Assembly: GCF_003943615.1 (NCBI RefSeq)
Contig: NZ_RJPZ01000006.1
Span: 73,020 to 137,019, forward strand
Source: Streptococcus australis
Lineage (GTDB): Bacteria; Bacillota; Bacilli; Lactobacillales; Streptococcaceae
Direction of reading: 5' to 3'
Length of the DNA: 64,000 nt
Below the pieces are notes generated by a model. That model searched no databases and had not been told where the DNA came from. It worked only from the letters and a program-made list of their open reading frames with translations. Below are positions 1-7,296 of this stretch, piece by piece (position 1 is the stretch's first letter; each line of letters starts with the position of its first letter). The translations under genes were made by a program, and so were the position numbers.

Positions 1-909
1 ATAGTAGACAGTCGCATCTTGCGGTGAATAGACGATATTGTCCTTGAATTTTTTCTCAATGGTGCTATAGGTTGAGCTCGTTGGGAAGAGACGCGCTGTG
101 GTCAAGTTGCCATCAGAGAAGTTACGAGCTAGGTAGTCTTGGTCAGAACCATCGAAGTAGGTCAATTTGATATTTTCAATCTTCACATTGTCTTTATCAT
201 AGTAGTTCTCATTTTTAGTAAACTCCATCAAAGATTTTGAAGTGAAGGATTTCAAGTAGTAAGGACCGTTGTAGAGGATTCCAGAAGGTTTGACGCTACC
301 GAAGTCTTTTCCTGCAGATTTGAGGAATTTTTCATTGACTGGCATCATGGTCGAAGTCGTCAATTTAGAATTCCAGAAGGACTCCGGTTGAGCCAAGGTG
401 TATTGGAGGGTATGTTCATCAATGGCTTTGACACCAACTTTAGAGAAGTCCGTATTTTTACCAGTGACATAGTCATCCAGGCCGGCTACTGAGTTTTGAA
501 CCAAGTAGAGGGCATCTGACTTGTTGTCTGCTACATATTTCAGAGAAGTGACGAAGTCTTGTGCAGTGACATCTGCATATTCGTTTCCTTCTGAGTCATA
601 CCATTTTGCATCTTTACGGAGTTTATAAGTGTAGGTTAATCCGTCTTTAGAAACAGACCAATCTTCCGCTAGTGCAGGGACGAGATTACCATATTGGTCA
701 TTTTCAAACAATCCATCAACCAAGTTAGTTGTAACGTCACTTGTTGTAGAACGGTTTGAAAGGAGGTAGTTCAAAGAATCTGGATCAGTGCTAAACACGT
801 ATGAGTAGGTGTTTGTCTGAGAAGATTTTGAAGATGATCCACATGAAGCAAGGAACAGGGCTGAAGCAACCGTGACACCTGCTAGGAAAGCTAGTTTAGA
901 TTTTTTCAT
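1..909 (-). CDS. Peptide ABC transporter substrate-binding lipoprotein (5' part; 3' end outside window)
   Basis: This gene encodes an extracellular oligopeptide-binding lipoprotein of the SBP_bac_5 (OppA/AmiA/AliA) family, which would hand peptides to an ABC permease. About 303 codons are visible and the C-terminus runs off the left edge. The protein starts MKKSKLAFLAG, has a hydrophobic signal segment and a lipobox LASC with the lipidated Cys at residue 23, followed by a Ser-rich linker. The phrases DPDSLNYLLSNRS and LRKDAKWYDSEG are typical of the family. The start ATG (907-909) follows a GGAGATAAGTG ribosome site. No permease genes are visible here, so it may be an orphan binding protein like streptococcal AliA/AliB. 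The family call is firm; the peptide specificity is not known. Confidence 0.9.
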   Translation of the reverse strand, partial: MKKSKLAFLAGVTVASALFLASCGSSSKSSQTNTYSYVFSTDPDSLNYLLSNRSTTSDVTTNLVDGLFENDQYGNLVPALAEDWSVSKDGLTYTYKLRKDAKWYDSEGNEYADVTAQDFVTSLKYVADNKSDALYLVQNSVAGLDDYVTGKNTDFSKVGVKAIDEHTLQYTLAQPESFWNSKLTTSTMMPVNEKFLKSAGKDFGSVKPSGILYNGPYYLKSFTSKSLMEFTKNENYYDKDNVKIENIKLTYFDGSDQDYLARNFSDGNLTTARLFPTSSTYSTIEKKFKDNIVYSPQDATVYY

Positions 910-940
910 CACTTATCTCCTTTAATAAAGATTTTGTATT

Positions 941-968
941 ATTATACACCTTTTTTTATAAAAAGCAA
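941..968 (-). promoter_or_regulatory. Promoter of the peptide-binding lipoprotein gene
   Basis: On the minus strand TTGCTT (968-963) lies 16 bases from TATAAT (946-941), which sits about 32 bases before the start codon. This is inferred from the match to the sigma-A consensus. Confidence 0.6.
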
Positions 969-1047
969 TTGTTTTTTGAAATTAATTGTATATTTAGTCA
1001 TATTGTTCGGATTTATTTAGTTTTATCCAATATTTTCACTATTATGC

Positions 1048-1112
1048 TTTACAAACTAGCTTGGGTGGAGTATACTAATAGTGAAAGGGCTAGTATGTAA
1101 AACAAACTAGCT
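1048..1112 (+). promoter_or_regulatory. Promoter with overlapping inverted repeats, probable PadR operator
   Basis: TTTACA (1048-1053), a 17-base spacer and TATACT (1071-1076) form a strong promoter. ACAAACTAGCT is repeated at 1051-1061 and 1102-1112. Two inverted repeats overlap the promoter and its downstream side: ATACTA (1072-1077) with TAGTAT (1091-1096), and GCTAGT (1089-1094) with ACTAGC (1106-1111). PadR regulators commonly repress their own operon through such dyads, so autoregulation is inferred. Confidence 0.65.
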
Positions 1113-1143
1113 AAAAGAAGCCTGAATAGAAAGGGGGAGAAGG

Positions 1144-1470
1144 ATGAAAGAGTCGCAATTGCTAAAGGGTGTCTTGGAAGGTTGTGTTCTAGAAATTATT
1201 TCAAAGAAATCTATCTATGGCTATGAATTGATCCAAAGCCTCAAGGAAACCGGCTTTGATAAGATTGTTGCTGGGACCGTTTATCCCTTGCTTCAGAAAT
1301 TAGAGAAGCAGGGAGTCATAATAGGAGAGATGAGGCCCTCTCCGGATGGACCTGATCGTAAATATTTCTCTCTGACAAAGGAAGGAAGAGAGCGTCTAGA
1401 GGAATTTTGGGACCAGTGGCAGGATCTGGTCATTAAAGTAGAACGCGTGAAAAAGGAGGGGGAAGAATGA
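1144..1470 (+). CDS. PadR family transcriptional regulator
   Basis: A 108-residue winged-helix regulator of the PadR family. The stretch GYELIQSLKETGF followed by GTVYPLLQKLEKQG is the typical recognition region, and the C-terminal helix (about 80-108) is the usual dimerisation helix. A GGGGGAGAAGG ribosome site precedes the ATG. The stop overlaps the start of the next gene by 4 bases (ATGA), so it forms an operon with two paralogous membrane proteins. PadR proteins usually bind an operator in their own promoter and release it on binding a ligand or sensing stress. A candidate operator lies just upstream. Its ligand cannot be told from the sequence. Confidence 0.9.
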   Translation: MKESQLLKGVLEGCVLEIISKKSIYGYELIQSLKETGFDKIVAGTVYPLLQKLEKQGVIIGEMRPSPDGPDRKYFSLTKEGRERLEEFWDQWQDLVIKVERVKKEGEE

Positions 1471-2267
1471 TCGAAGATTATACAGAAAAAATGTCCGATG
1501 AACTGAATCATCTAAACAAGGAGAATCAAGCCTATGTAAAAAAAATGGTGGCCTATATTGGGGCAAAGGTCTATTTTTATGATGATGAAGCACTCGGTGA
1601 ACAGCTCTACAATATGGTTTGCGATCTAAAAGTTGCTGAGCGAGACGGGATTGGTGCGATGGACTACTACGGAAAGGATCCAAGGGAAATGATGGACCAA
1701 GTTCTCTCGGAGTTACCTAGACGCAGGCTAGGTTCTTATGTGAGGTTATTCTTGATTCTTGGAACGATTTTCGTTGGCATGCGGTTTGTAATGGATTTTG
1801 CCTGGATGATGCCACTGGTGATTGCTCCCTTAACATATCTGCTAGATCTACTCATTTTCGTAGTGTTCAGTCAATTCATGATGTGGCTTTGGTCCAAACA
1901 GAGCTATGGGGAAATCAAGTGGCCTTGGGCTCTTATCATCAGTGTAATCAGTCTGACCTTGTCTCCTAGGATAGAGCGAGTATTTTCTGACCATTTGAGT
2001 CTGAATCGAAGTATCCTTTTGCCAGATGGTTGGGCGATTGTTCTGACTTTTCTAGTTCTTCTTGGATTTACGATCATGACCTATAGAAATCAGGGACGGC
2101 TCGCTGTTAGCCTACTGGTCATGGGGGTTACTTTCTTTGTAACTGGATGCTGTGTTCGCTTAGTGAATCCAGGAACAGCCAATTCATTACGCTGGCTACT
2201 CCCTCTGATAGGACTGGTCTTGTCCTTCATTGTATTTCGTCTCCAAAGAAAGGGGGAAACATCATGA
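1467..2267 (+). CDS. Membrane protein with DUF1129-like N-terminus (copy 1)
   Basis: A 266-residue membrane protein of unknown function. Residues 1-85 form a soluble helical domain with the motifs NKENQAYVKKM and DGIGAMDYYGKDPREMMDQ. The rest has about five hydrophobic segments, roughly at 90-112, 115-140, 152-170, 188-205 and 210-258. The N-terminal motif resembles DUF1129-type proteins, which is a tentative match. It overlaps the PadR gene and the next gene by 4 bases each, indicating translational coupling. The next gene encodes a diverged paralogue with the same layout. PadR-linked membrane proteins often act in envelope stress or drug response, but no function is shown here. Confidence 0.7.
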   Translation: MIEDYTEKMSDELNHLNKENQAYVKKMVAYIGAKVYFYDDEALGEQLYNMVCDLKVAERDGIGAMDYYGKDPREMMDQVLSELPRRRLGSYVRLFLILGTIFVGMRFVMDFAWMMPLVIAPLTYLLDLLIFVVFSQFMMWLWSKQSYGEIKWPWALIISVISLTLSPRIERVFSDHLSLNRSILLPDGWAIVLTFLVLLGFTIMTYRNQGRLAVSLLVMGVTFFVTGCCVRLVNPGTANSLRWLLPLIGLVLSFIVFRLQRKGETS

Positions 2268-3094
2268 CATCTGCTATTTATTATGAAGAAACGCAGGCTT
2301 TGGTTCAAACCTTTAGCCAGGAGGATCAAGCTTATTTCCAAGATCTCTGGGATTATTTCAATTTTGCCGGCTTCTTATATGAGGAGAAAGCTTTAAGAGA
2401 GCAGGTCTATAATCTTGCGCTAGATTTTTCGCAAGCAAGCGGTGATGGATTGACAGCCAAGGACTATTTTGGACAAGATCCAAAGGGAATGGCAGACCAA
2501 ATCATAGAGAATATGCCTAAAGAATCCACGCGCTCCGTTCTGAAGTATGGTGCAATCGTCTCGGGAATCGTGATTTTCTATCGCCTCTTAAGTGATTTTG
2601 CTTCGCAAGCAGTCCTGGTTCTCAAGCCACTCGTCTATCTAACGGATAGTATTTTAGGTATTTTAGTCGTTGGGTTACTATTCTATCTCCTTCGTCGCCT
2701 TATTTTTGCAGAAGAGAAGTCAAAAAAAGCAATTTATGTAGCAGTCGTTTTCGTTCTAGGATTCTATTTCGCTAGTGAGATAGTGGGGCTCCGTTTCTTG
2801 CCAGCTTTTGCTTGGTTAACAGTGCCGAATCCATGGGATACCTTCCTCATTACAGGGGCTTGTGCAGGACTTATCCTGTGGCAGTGGAAAGAAGAGTTTG
2901 CTCGTGCCTTCATCTTTCCTATTCTGTCCTTCTTAGTAGTGGGATTCTTGCATCGCTGGACTTTGGCACAAGGGATTCAGAATTCTACCATGACTATGAT
3001 CCTACCTACGGTAATCATTGCTATAGGATTGATGATTTACTATTGGTTCACGATTCGCGCCTTGAAAAAGAACAAGACAGAAAATGGTGAATAG
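2264..3094 (+). CDS. Membrane protein with DUF1129-like N-terminus (copy 2)
   Basis: A 276-residue paralogue of the preceding protein. It has the same N-terminal soluble domain (motifs EDQAYFQDLW and DGLTAKDYFGQDPKGMADQ) and several membrane segments after about residue 90. I chose the ATG at 2264 because it overlaps the previous stop as ATGA and follows AAAGGGGGAAAC; an earlier in-frame codon at 2147 lies inside the upstream gene without a ribosome site. The PadR-membrane-membrane order suggests the two proteins work together, possibly as a heteromer, but this is inference. A terminator follows directly. Confidence 0.7.
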   Translation: MTSAIYYEETQALVQTFSQEDQAYFQDLWDYFNFAGFLYEEKALREQVYNLALDFSQASGDGLTAKDYFGQDPKGMADQIIENMPKESTRSVLKYGAIVSGIVIFYRLLSDFASQAVLVLKPLVYLTDSILGILVVGLLFYLLRRLIFAEEKSKKAIYVAVVFVLGFYFASEIVGLRFLPAFAWLTVPNPWDTFLITGACAGLILWQWKEEFARAFIFPILSFLVVGFLHRWTLAQGIQNSTMTMILPTVIIAIGLMIYYWFTIRALKKNKTENGE

Positions 3095-3098
3095 AGTG

Positions 3099-3123
3099 AA
3101 AAGGGGGAGGACGCTCCCCTTTT
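3099..3123 (+). terminator. Terminator of the PadR operon
   Basis: GGGGAG (3104-3109), a four-base loop and CTCCCC (3114-3119), extended by AAAA/TTTT on the outside. Confidence 0.7.
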
Positions 3124-3157
3124 CTGTTGGAAACCAACGAGCAAGCATGAATTTTGT

Positions 3158-3163
3158 TATAAT
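3158..3163 (+). promoter_or_regulatory. Extended -10 promoter before the DUF2829 gene
   Basis: TGTTATAAT (3155-3163) is an extended -10 element about 30 bases before the DUF2829 start. No clear -35 is seen. Confidence 0.45.
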
Positions 3164-3193
3164 GAAAGGGACTATAAATCAAAGGAGAAGATC

Positions 3194-3430
3194 ATGACAT
3201 TCGAAGAAATCTTGCCTGGACTAAAGGCAAAAAAGAAATATGTCCGTACGGGTTGGGGCGGAGCAGAGAACTATGTCCAGCTTTTTGATACCATCGAGCA
3301 AAATGGAGTGGCTCTAGAAGTGACGCCTTATTTTCTCATTAACGTCTCTGGTGAAGGCGAAGGATTTTCCATGTGGAGTCCAACTCCTTGTGATGTCTTA
3401 GCGACAGATTGGGTGGAAGTCCATGACTAA
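3194..3430 (+). CDS. DUF2829 (Tad2-like) small protein
   Basis: A 78-residue protein of the DUF2829 family. The visible signature is MTFEEILPGLK, then a basic KKKYVRTGW, and the C-terminal MWSP...CDVLATDWVEV block, which match the family's FxEAL...KxxRxxW and SQxDxLAxDW pattern. In phages this fold includes Tad2, which sequesters the cyclic signalling nucleotide of Thoeris defence. Chromosomal copies are of unknown role. It overlaps the following dehydrogenase gene by 8 bases, so the two are co-translated. Ribosome site AAAGGAGAAG. The family assignment is fairly sure; nucleotide binding is only a possibility. Confidence 0.75.
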   Translation: MTFEEILPGLKAKKKYVRTGWGGAENYVQLFDTIEQNGVALEVTPYFLINVSGEGEGFSMWSPTPCDVLATDWVEVHD

Positions 3431-4121
3431 ACGGGTCTTGATTACGGGCGTGAGCTCAGGGATTGGTCTGGCTCAAGCTCGTCTCTTTCTAGAAAAGGGC
3501 TACCAGGTTTATGGGGTGGACCAGGGAGCTGATCCCCAGTTGCCAGGTGCTTTCCATTTCTTGCAGCGGGACTTGACCTTGGATTTGACGCCGATTTTTG
3601 ACTGGTGTCCTGAGGTAGACGTCTTGTGCAATACGGCTGGGGTTTTGGATGACTACAAATCCCTTCTTGAACAAAGCGCTCAGGAGATTCAGGAGATTTT
3701 TGAGATCAACTATGTGACTCCGGTAGAGCTGACACGGTATTATCTGACCCAAATGTTGGAGAAGAAGCAAGGGATCATCCTCAATATGTGCTCCATTGCT
3801 TCTAGCCTAGCAGGAGGTGGCGGTCACGCTTATACTTCCTCCAAGCATGCTCTTGCGGGCTTTACCAAACAGCTAGCCCTGGATTATGCGGAAGCTGGGA
3901 TTCAGGTCTTTGGCATCGCACCAGGTGCTGTCAAAACAGCTATGACCGCTGCGGACTTTGAGCCAGGTGGCCTAGCAGACTGGGTAGCGAGCGAGACCCC
4001 GATCAAACGCTGGATTGAGCCAGAGGAAGTGGCAGATCTTACACTTTTCCTAGCAAGTGGGAAGGCATCTGCCATGCAGGGACAGATTCTGACTATTGAT
4101 GGTGGTTGGTCTTTGAAGTAG
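3423..4121 (+). CDS. Short-chain dehydrogenase/reductase (FabG-like)
   Basis: A 232-residue NAD(P)-dependent oxidoreductase of the classical SDR family. The nucleotide-binding TGVSSGIG is at residues 8-15, the structural NTAG at 70-73, and the catalytic Tyr137 and Lys141 in YTSSK. The C-terminal QILTIDGGWSL is typical. It is annotated in relatives as 3-oxoacyl-ACP reductase, but the main fab cluster is not nearby, so the substrate is unknown. It is translationally coupled to the DUF2829 gene. It is the last conserved gene before the immunity-like array. Confidence 0.88.
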   Translation: MTKRVLITGVSSGIGLAQARLFLEKGYQVYGVDQGADPQLPGAFHFLQRDLTLDLTPIFDWCPEVDVLCNTAGVLDDYKSLLEQSAQEIQEIFEINYVTPVELTRYYLTQMLEKKQGIILNMCSIASSLAGGGGHAYTSSKHALAGFTKQLALDYAEAGIQVFGIAPGAVKTAMTAADFEPGGLADWVASETPIKRWIEPEEVADLTLFLASGKASAMQGQILTIDGGWSLK

Positions 4122-4157
4122 CATAGTTGGTATTTAGTGAATATGTGGAGGTAAGCT

Positions 4158-4517
4158 ATGAAAAGAAATGAGTTCGGATTTGTGTTACCAAATCTCTATT
4201 ATCAGTTTTTATCAGAATGGGACGAAGTGGATCCTGATGAGATTGGTGACTCAGGTATCTGTTTATATGCTATGGAGGATCTATTAGAGCGTAATGAGAC
4301 CTATCAGATAGAAGTAGATGAACCAGACTTCTTTTTGATTGGTCAAGAGGGAGATTTGGCTTATTTTATCAAGAAAAATGCAGATGATTCCATTTATGAA
4401 AATGATTTAGGTGCTTTAGGTTCCTTAGAAATGCAGAAAGTAGCTGCAAACGTCTATGACTTTATTAACAATATTTTAGAGGAAGAGAGGAAGAATTGTA
4501 AAAAAGGAAGAAATTAA
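4158..4517 (+). CDS. SMI1/KNR4 (SUKH) family protein, putative immunity protein
   Basis: A 119-residue protein that looks like a compact SUKH domain. It has LPNLYYQFLSEWDE near the N-terminus, then GICLYAMEDLLERNETYQ, and FFLIGQEGDLAYFIKK, the order seen in SUKH proteins. SUKH proteins commonly neutralise polymorphic nuclease toxins by direct binding. It opens a long same-strand array of similar small genes. The ribosome site TGGAGGTAAGCT fits the ATG. No toxin partner is adjacent, so the target is unknown. Confidence 0.65.
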   Translation: MKRNEFGFVLPNLYYQFLSEWDEVDPDEIGDSGICLYAMEDLLERNETYQIEVDEPDFFLIGQEGDLAYFIKKNADDSIYENDLGALGSLEMQKVAANVYDFINNILEEERKNCKKGRN

Positions 4518-4519
4518 TC

Positions 4520-4939
4520 ATGTTTAGGATGCTTGATGAAGATTCACCGATTTCAAAAGAAGATTTTTTACAATTTGAGGAGATTCTTGGGAAGGAATTG
4601 CCAAAAACTATGTTGGACTTTTATCTCAAGCACAACGGTGGTCAACCCCAAGTAAGGGGAGTCCACGATGAACATCATCTCTTTCCTTTTAATTCCTTTG
4701 ATTCACTTGATGAGATGAAGAAGTCTCTTTCCTGGTTTGACGATGAGGCTGTGCCTGAGGGATTTAAGGCCGCAGATCTTCTCCATTTTGCCTATGATCC
4801 TGGATCGGGCAACTATGCTCTTTCTCTAAGGGAAGAGGATTATGGCAAGGTGTATTTCTATGTTTTAGAAGAAAAAGCTGATTTGTATGGTCAATGGCCA
4901 TCTTTTGAGGATTTTTTGAATTCCTTTGTTGAAGAGTGA
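4520..4939 (+). CDS. SMI1/KNR4 (SUKH) family protein, putative immunity protein
   Basis: A 139-residue SUKH protein. It begins with ISKEDFLQFEEILGKELPKTM and LDFYLKHNGGQP, which is the classical SUKH-1 opening (acidic helix, LP, then NGG). Later YDPGSGNYALSL and the C-terminal FEDFLNSF complete the pattern. It starts 3 bases after the previous stop, so the two are probably co-transcribed. Function as a toxin antagonist is inferred from the family and the neighbourhood. Confidence 0.8.
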   Translation: MFRMLDEDSPISKEDFLQFEEILGKELPKTMLDFYLKHNGGQPQVRGVHDEHHLFPFNSFDSLDEMKKSLSWFDDEAVPEGFKAADLLHFAYDPGSGNYALSLREEDYGKVYFYVLEEKADLYGQWPSFEDFLNSFVEE

Positions 4940-4957
4940 GACTAAAAAGGAGAAGGG

Positions 4958-5296
4958 ATGCGGAAATACCAAGAACTTTCACTAGAGCAGATCATCGAGC
5001 AGAAGCGTGTGGACAAGTTATCATCAGATGATTTTTGCCTCTATGCTAAGGAGTATGGAGAACTGAGAATTAATAGCCTATATTGGGTATCAGATTATCC
5101 AGATGTTGTGGAAGACCGTGATATTTACCCTGCTGATGTAGTGGAGCAAGATCTCCAGCTAGTCTACTATGGAGAGCAGTTGCTTGATGTTCTCTCGGTT
5201 GCACTTGAGGAAAAGCCAGATGCAAGTCTCCAAGACTTGGTTGATGCTTTGAATTATTATAATCAGCACGATAACTTTATGCCCTTTAATGATTAG
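4958..5296 (+). CDS. Small acidic protein, possible immunity protein
   Basis: A 112-residue acidic protein. I do not firmly recognise it. The ending DLVDALNYYNQHDNFMPF and the central YWVSDYPDVVEDRD resemble a group of small Bacillota proteins classed as DUF7716, which is a weak recollection. A strong AAAGGAGAAGGG ribosome site precedes the ATG. Its size, strand and place in the array suggest an immunity role, but nothing in the protein itself proves it. Confidence 0.6.
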   Translation: MRKYQELSLEQIIEQKRVDKLSSDDFCLYAKEYGELRINSLYWVSDYPDVVEDRDIYPADVVEQDLQLVYYGEQLLDVLSVALEEKPDASLQDLVDALNYYNQHDNFMPFND

Positions 5297-5348
5297 CTAA
5301 GTTGATTAGAGAAATGGTATCTGATGACTGATAGCATAAGGAGAGAAA

Positions 5349-5739
5349 ATGATGAGAGAATATAAATTTGATGTCCATAACGAGATGTTTGTATCGATTC
5401 CAGAGGAAAGAGAAAAGGTCTGCCTTGCTTTAAGTGATTCTTTAAAGGTTATCAATGAGGAGTTAACTCCGTCTTATAAAGCAAAACTCGATAATCTCCT
5501 GGATCAATCATCAGTATGGTATCCCACAGCTTTGGAAAAAGATTCAGGAGGAATTTCCAGAACTAGCGCACGCCAGACTCCTTTCCATTTTTATCTTGTC
5601 TGAACAGACGGAAATAGATCTGATTTTTGGTTTGGAATTTGGACTAAGAGAGGACTCGGAGCATGGTAGAGGACTTAAATTCTCCCTCGATAGTTTTGAA
5701 ATTTTAGAATATGGTATAGGCGAAGTAGCATACTACTAG
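5349..5739 (+). pseudogene. Frameshifted paralogue of the 13471-13857 protein
   Basis: The open frame from 5349 stops at 5603, but homology to the 128-residue protein at 13471-13857 continues in another frame to a stop at 5737-5739. The N-terminal part includes PEEREKVCLALSDSL; after the break the other frame reads LLSIFILSEQTEIDLIFGL and EHGRGLKFSLD, matching YLLSEQ, FIFGL and EHGRGMKISLE in the paralogue. The shift falls at the A5 run 5536-5540, where one A fewer would restore GAA-AAG-ATT. A sequencing error in the homopolymer is an alternative. The start has a good AAGGAGAG site. Confidence 0.8.
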
Positions 5740-5770
5740 GTGTAGTCGATAACAAGAGAAGCACTAGAAG

Positions 5771-6190
5771 ATGGAGCAGGATATGGTTGAGAAAGAATGG
5801 CGTTTTTATTCATCAGAGGATGATAGGGAGTGGGTGATTTTATCCGATCGTGATAGAGCTGAAACAAAAGAGGATATCCACTCTGTTAATCAGAAAGAAT
5901 CCGTCATGCGAATGTATCGAAGACCGGGGGACTTTATCTCAGTGTCTTTGCTGTCCGCTTCTTATGAGATAGACGATGTAACAGGGAAACTTGGACAAGA
6001 GCGAGATTTCTATTTAAAAATTGAATGCCTACAAGATGGATGGGCCAGTATTAGTTCTCAAGTCTATAAAAAAGAGGAAGCAGTAACCTTAGCAAGCCTC
6101 TTTATGGGACTCAGAAAAGATGCGGCTATCAAACTTTGGAAGTTAAAAAAATTGGGTGAAAATAACCTAGGAGATCGGATAGAAAAATGA
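5771..6190 (+). CDS. Hypothetical protein of the immunity-like array
   Basis: A 139-residue protein that I do not recognise. It has a charged N-terminus (EWRFYSSEDDREW), a beta-rich centre (SVSLLSASYEIDD, DFYLKIECL) and a C-terminal helix with VTLASLFMGL. No signal peptide or membrane segment is seen, so it is cytoplasmic. The start is uncertain: another ATG lies 12 bases downstream. Its stop overlaps the ATG at 6187 of the next, broken gene (ATGA), so they were co-translated. An immunity role is inferred from position only. Confidence 0.55.
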   Translation: MEQDMVEKEWRFYSSEDDREWVILSDRDRAETKEDIHSVNQKESVMRMYRRPGDFISVSLLSASYEIDDVTGKLGQERDFYLKIECLQDGWASISSQVYKKEEAVTLASLFMGLRKDAAIKLWKLKKLGENNLGDRIEK

Positions 6191-6748
6191 CAGTTACTAT
6201 TGATGAATTAGTGAAGGAGTACGGCTTTTGTGTGGTATCTACAGAGGAGGAAACCACTTCGTCTTGATGAGGTCCGTTTCAACCTTTTGGCATATTTAGA
6301 GGATTATTCCAAAATGGGATTTTCTTTTGTCAAAGTAGCTACTGATCTAGTAAAACTAAGGAAAGAGCAAGAGAATTATAGGATTTTTGGACAATGTTTT
6401 TTAGGTGCTTTTGTAATTGGAGAAGAGGGACAAGTCTTCTTACTTTGCAATCGAGAAGGAAGAGAAGTTTTTCAAGAATCGAGGGTTTATGTCAATTCTT
6501 CCTTACATACTTTTGTTTCCTCTTATTCACTTTTTCTATCAGGCATCTTTCTTTTGAAAGCAAAGTTTTATGAGATTGAGCAAGATGAAGTCGAAGAGAT
6601 TGCAGCAAATTTGAAGAACCAAGTACTTGCCTTGGAAAAGCCCCTTGAACAAGAATTGCCCTTCTGGGAGCACATGGCCTATTTGATAGAAGACGATGGA
6701 ATCGTTCTAAGAGATGATCTCTTTCATATCTTAAATAAAGAGCAGTAG
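6187..6748 (+). pseudogene. SUKH-4-like immunity gene, probably frameshifted near the 5' end
   Basis: An ATG at 6187, coupled to the previous stop, opens a frame MTVTIDELVKEYGF that ends after 26 codons. The frame one base over carries the rest, from LRLDEVRFNLLAYLEDYS onward. A GTG at 6230 could still start a 172-residue product in that frame but has no good ribosome site. The body has NYRIFGQCFLGAFVIGEEGQVFLL and VYVNSSLHTF, the layout of SUKH-4 proteins (core strand pair, then NSSL...F). One extra base between about 6240 and 6262 would explain the break. A sequencing error is possible. Confidence 0.6.
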
Positions 6749-6767
6749 GAATAGAATTAAATTAATT

Positions 6768-7295
6768 ATGGAGAAAAAATTGCCACAGATAAAGATTCGT
6801 GAGTGGAATGAAAAGCCAAGAACAAAACTTCGATTTATTAAAATTGGTGATATTTTTTGCTATCAATTTTCGGAGGAAATGTTTGTATTTGGTCAAATCC
6901 TTGGAAAAGTGAATGTTGGTCATGTCATTCAATTTTTCGATATCTTTCAAGCAAGTCCTACTATAACAGTTGAGGAGCTAAGTCGTGCTCAATTTATAGG
7001 TAAGCCCATCATTATAGATTCCTACACCTTGTTTGATCGAAGTCCAGTATGGTCTTGGCAGATAATTGGTCACCAAGTGGATTTTGATCCAAGCCCATTT
7101 AAGGATTTAGCCTTTAAATGGGGAGACCCAAATGGTCTTCAATTTGGGAAGGTCTGGCTAGATGGTAGGACAGAACCTAAGATTTTTTCTAGGGAAGAAG
7201 TTGAGGACCTAGACTGGGAAGCCTGTGTCGGAAGTATAGTTTATAACAGAATATTGGAAGAAGAGCTGGCAAGCAGAGGAAATAAAGGAGTTTGA
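6768..7295 (+). CDS. Imm26-like immunity protein
   Basis: A 175-residue protein resembling immunity protein 26. The N-terminal core RFIKIGDIFCYQF, then MFVFGQILGK and HVIQFFDIF match the family pattern of GDIF, a glycine-bearing strand and a FFD strand. Families of this type protect against polymorphic toxins. The rest (PIIIDSYTLFDRSPVW, LQFGKVW) continues as alternating strands. It lies 1 base before the next ATG, so the two are coupled. Assignment is by motif reading and is moderate. Confidence 0.6.
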   Translation: MEKKLPQIKIREWNEKPRTKLRFIKIGDIFCYQFSEEMFVFGQILGKVNVGHVIQFFDIFQASPTITVEELSRAQFIGKPIIIDSYTLFDRSPVWSWQIIGHQVDFDPSPFKDLAFKWGDPNGLQFGKVWLDGRTEPKIFSREEVEDLDWEACVGSIVYNRILEEELASRGNKGV

Positions 7296-7296
7296 G

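Noticed and set aside
1467-3094. ABC transporter permease pair for the PadR operon
   Set aside because: No ATPase motifs or permease signatures are present; the proteins have a soluble N-terminal domain instead.
3194-3430. An active anti-Thoeris protein
   Set aside because: The family match is only at the domain level and no prophage genes surround it, so anti-defence function cannot be claimed.
5604-5770. Intergenic gap after the 84-codon frame at 5349
   Set aside because: It is the out-of-frame 3' half of the broken gene, not a true gap.
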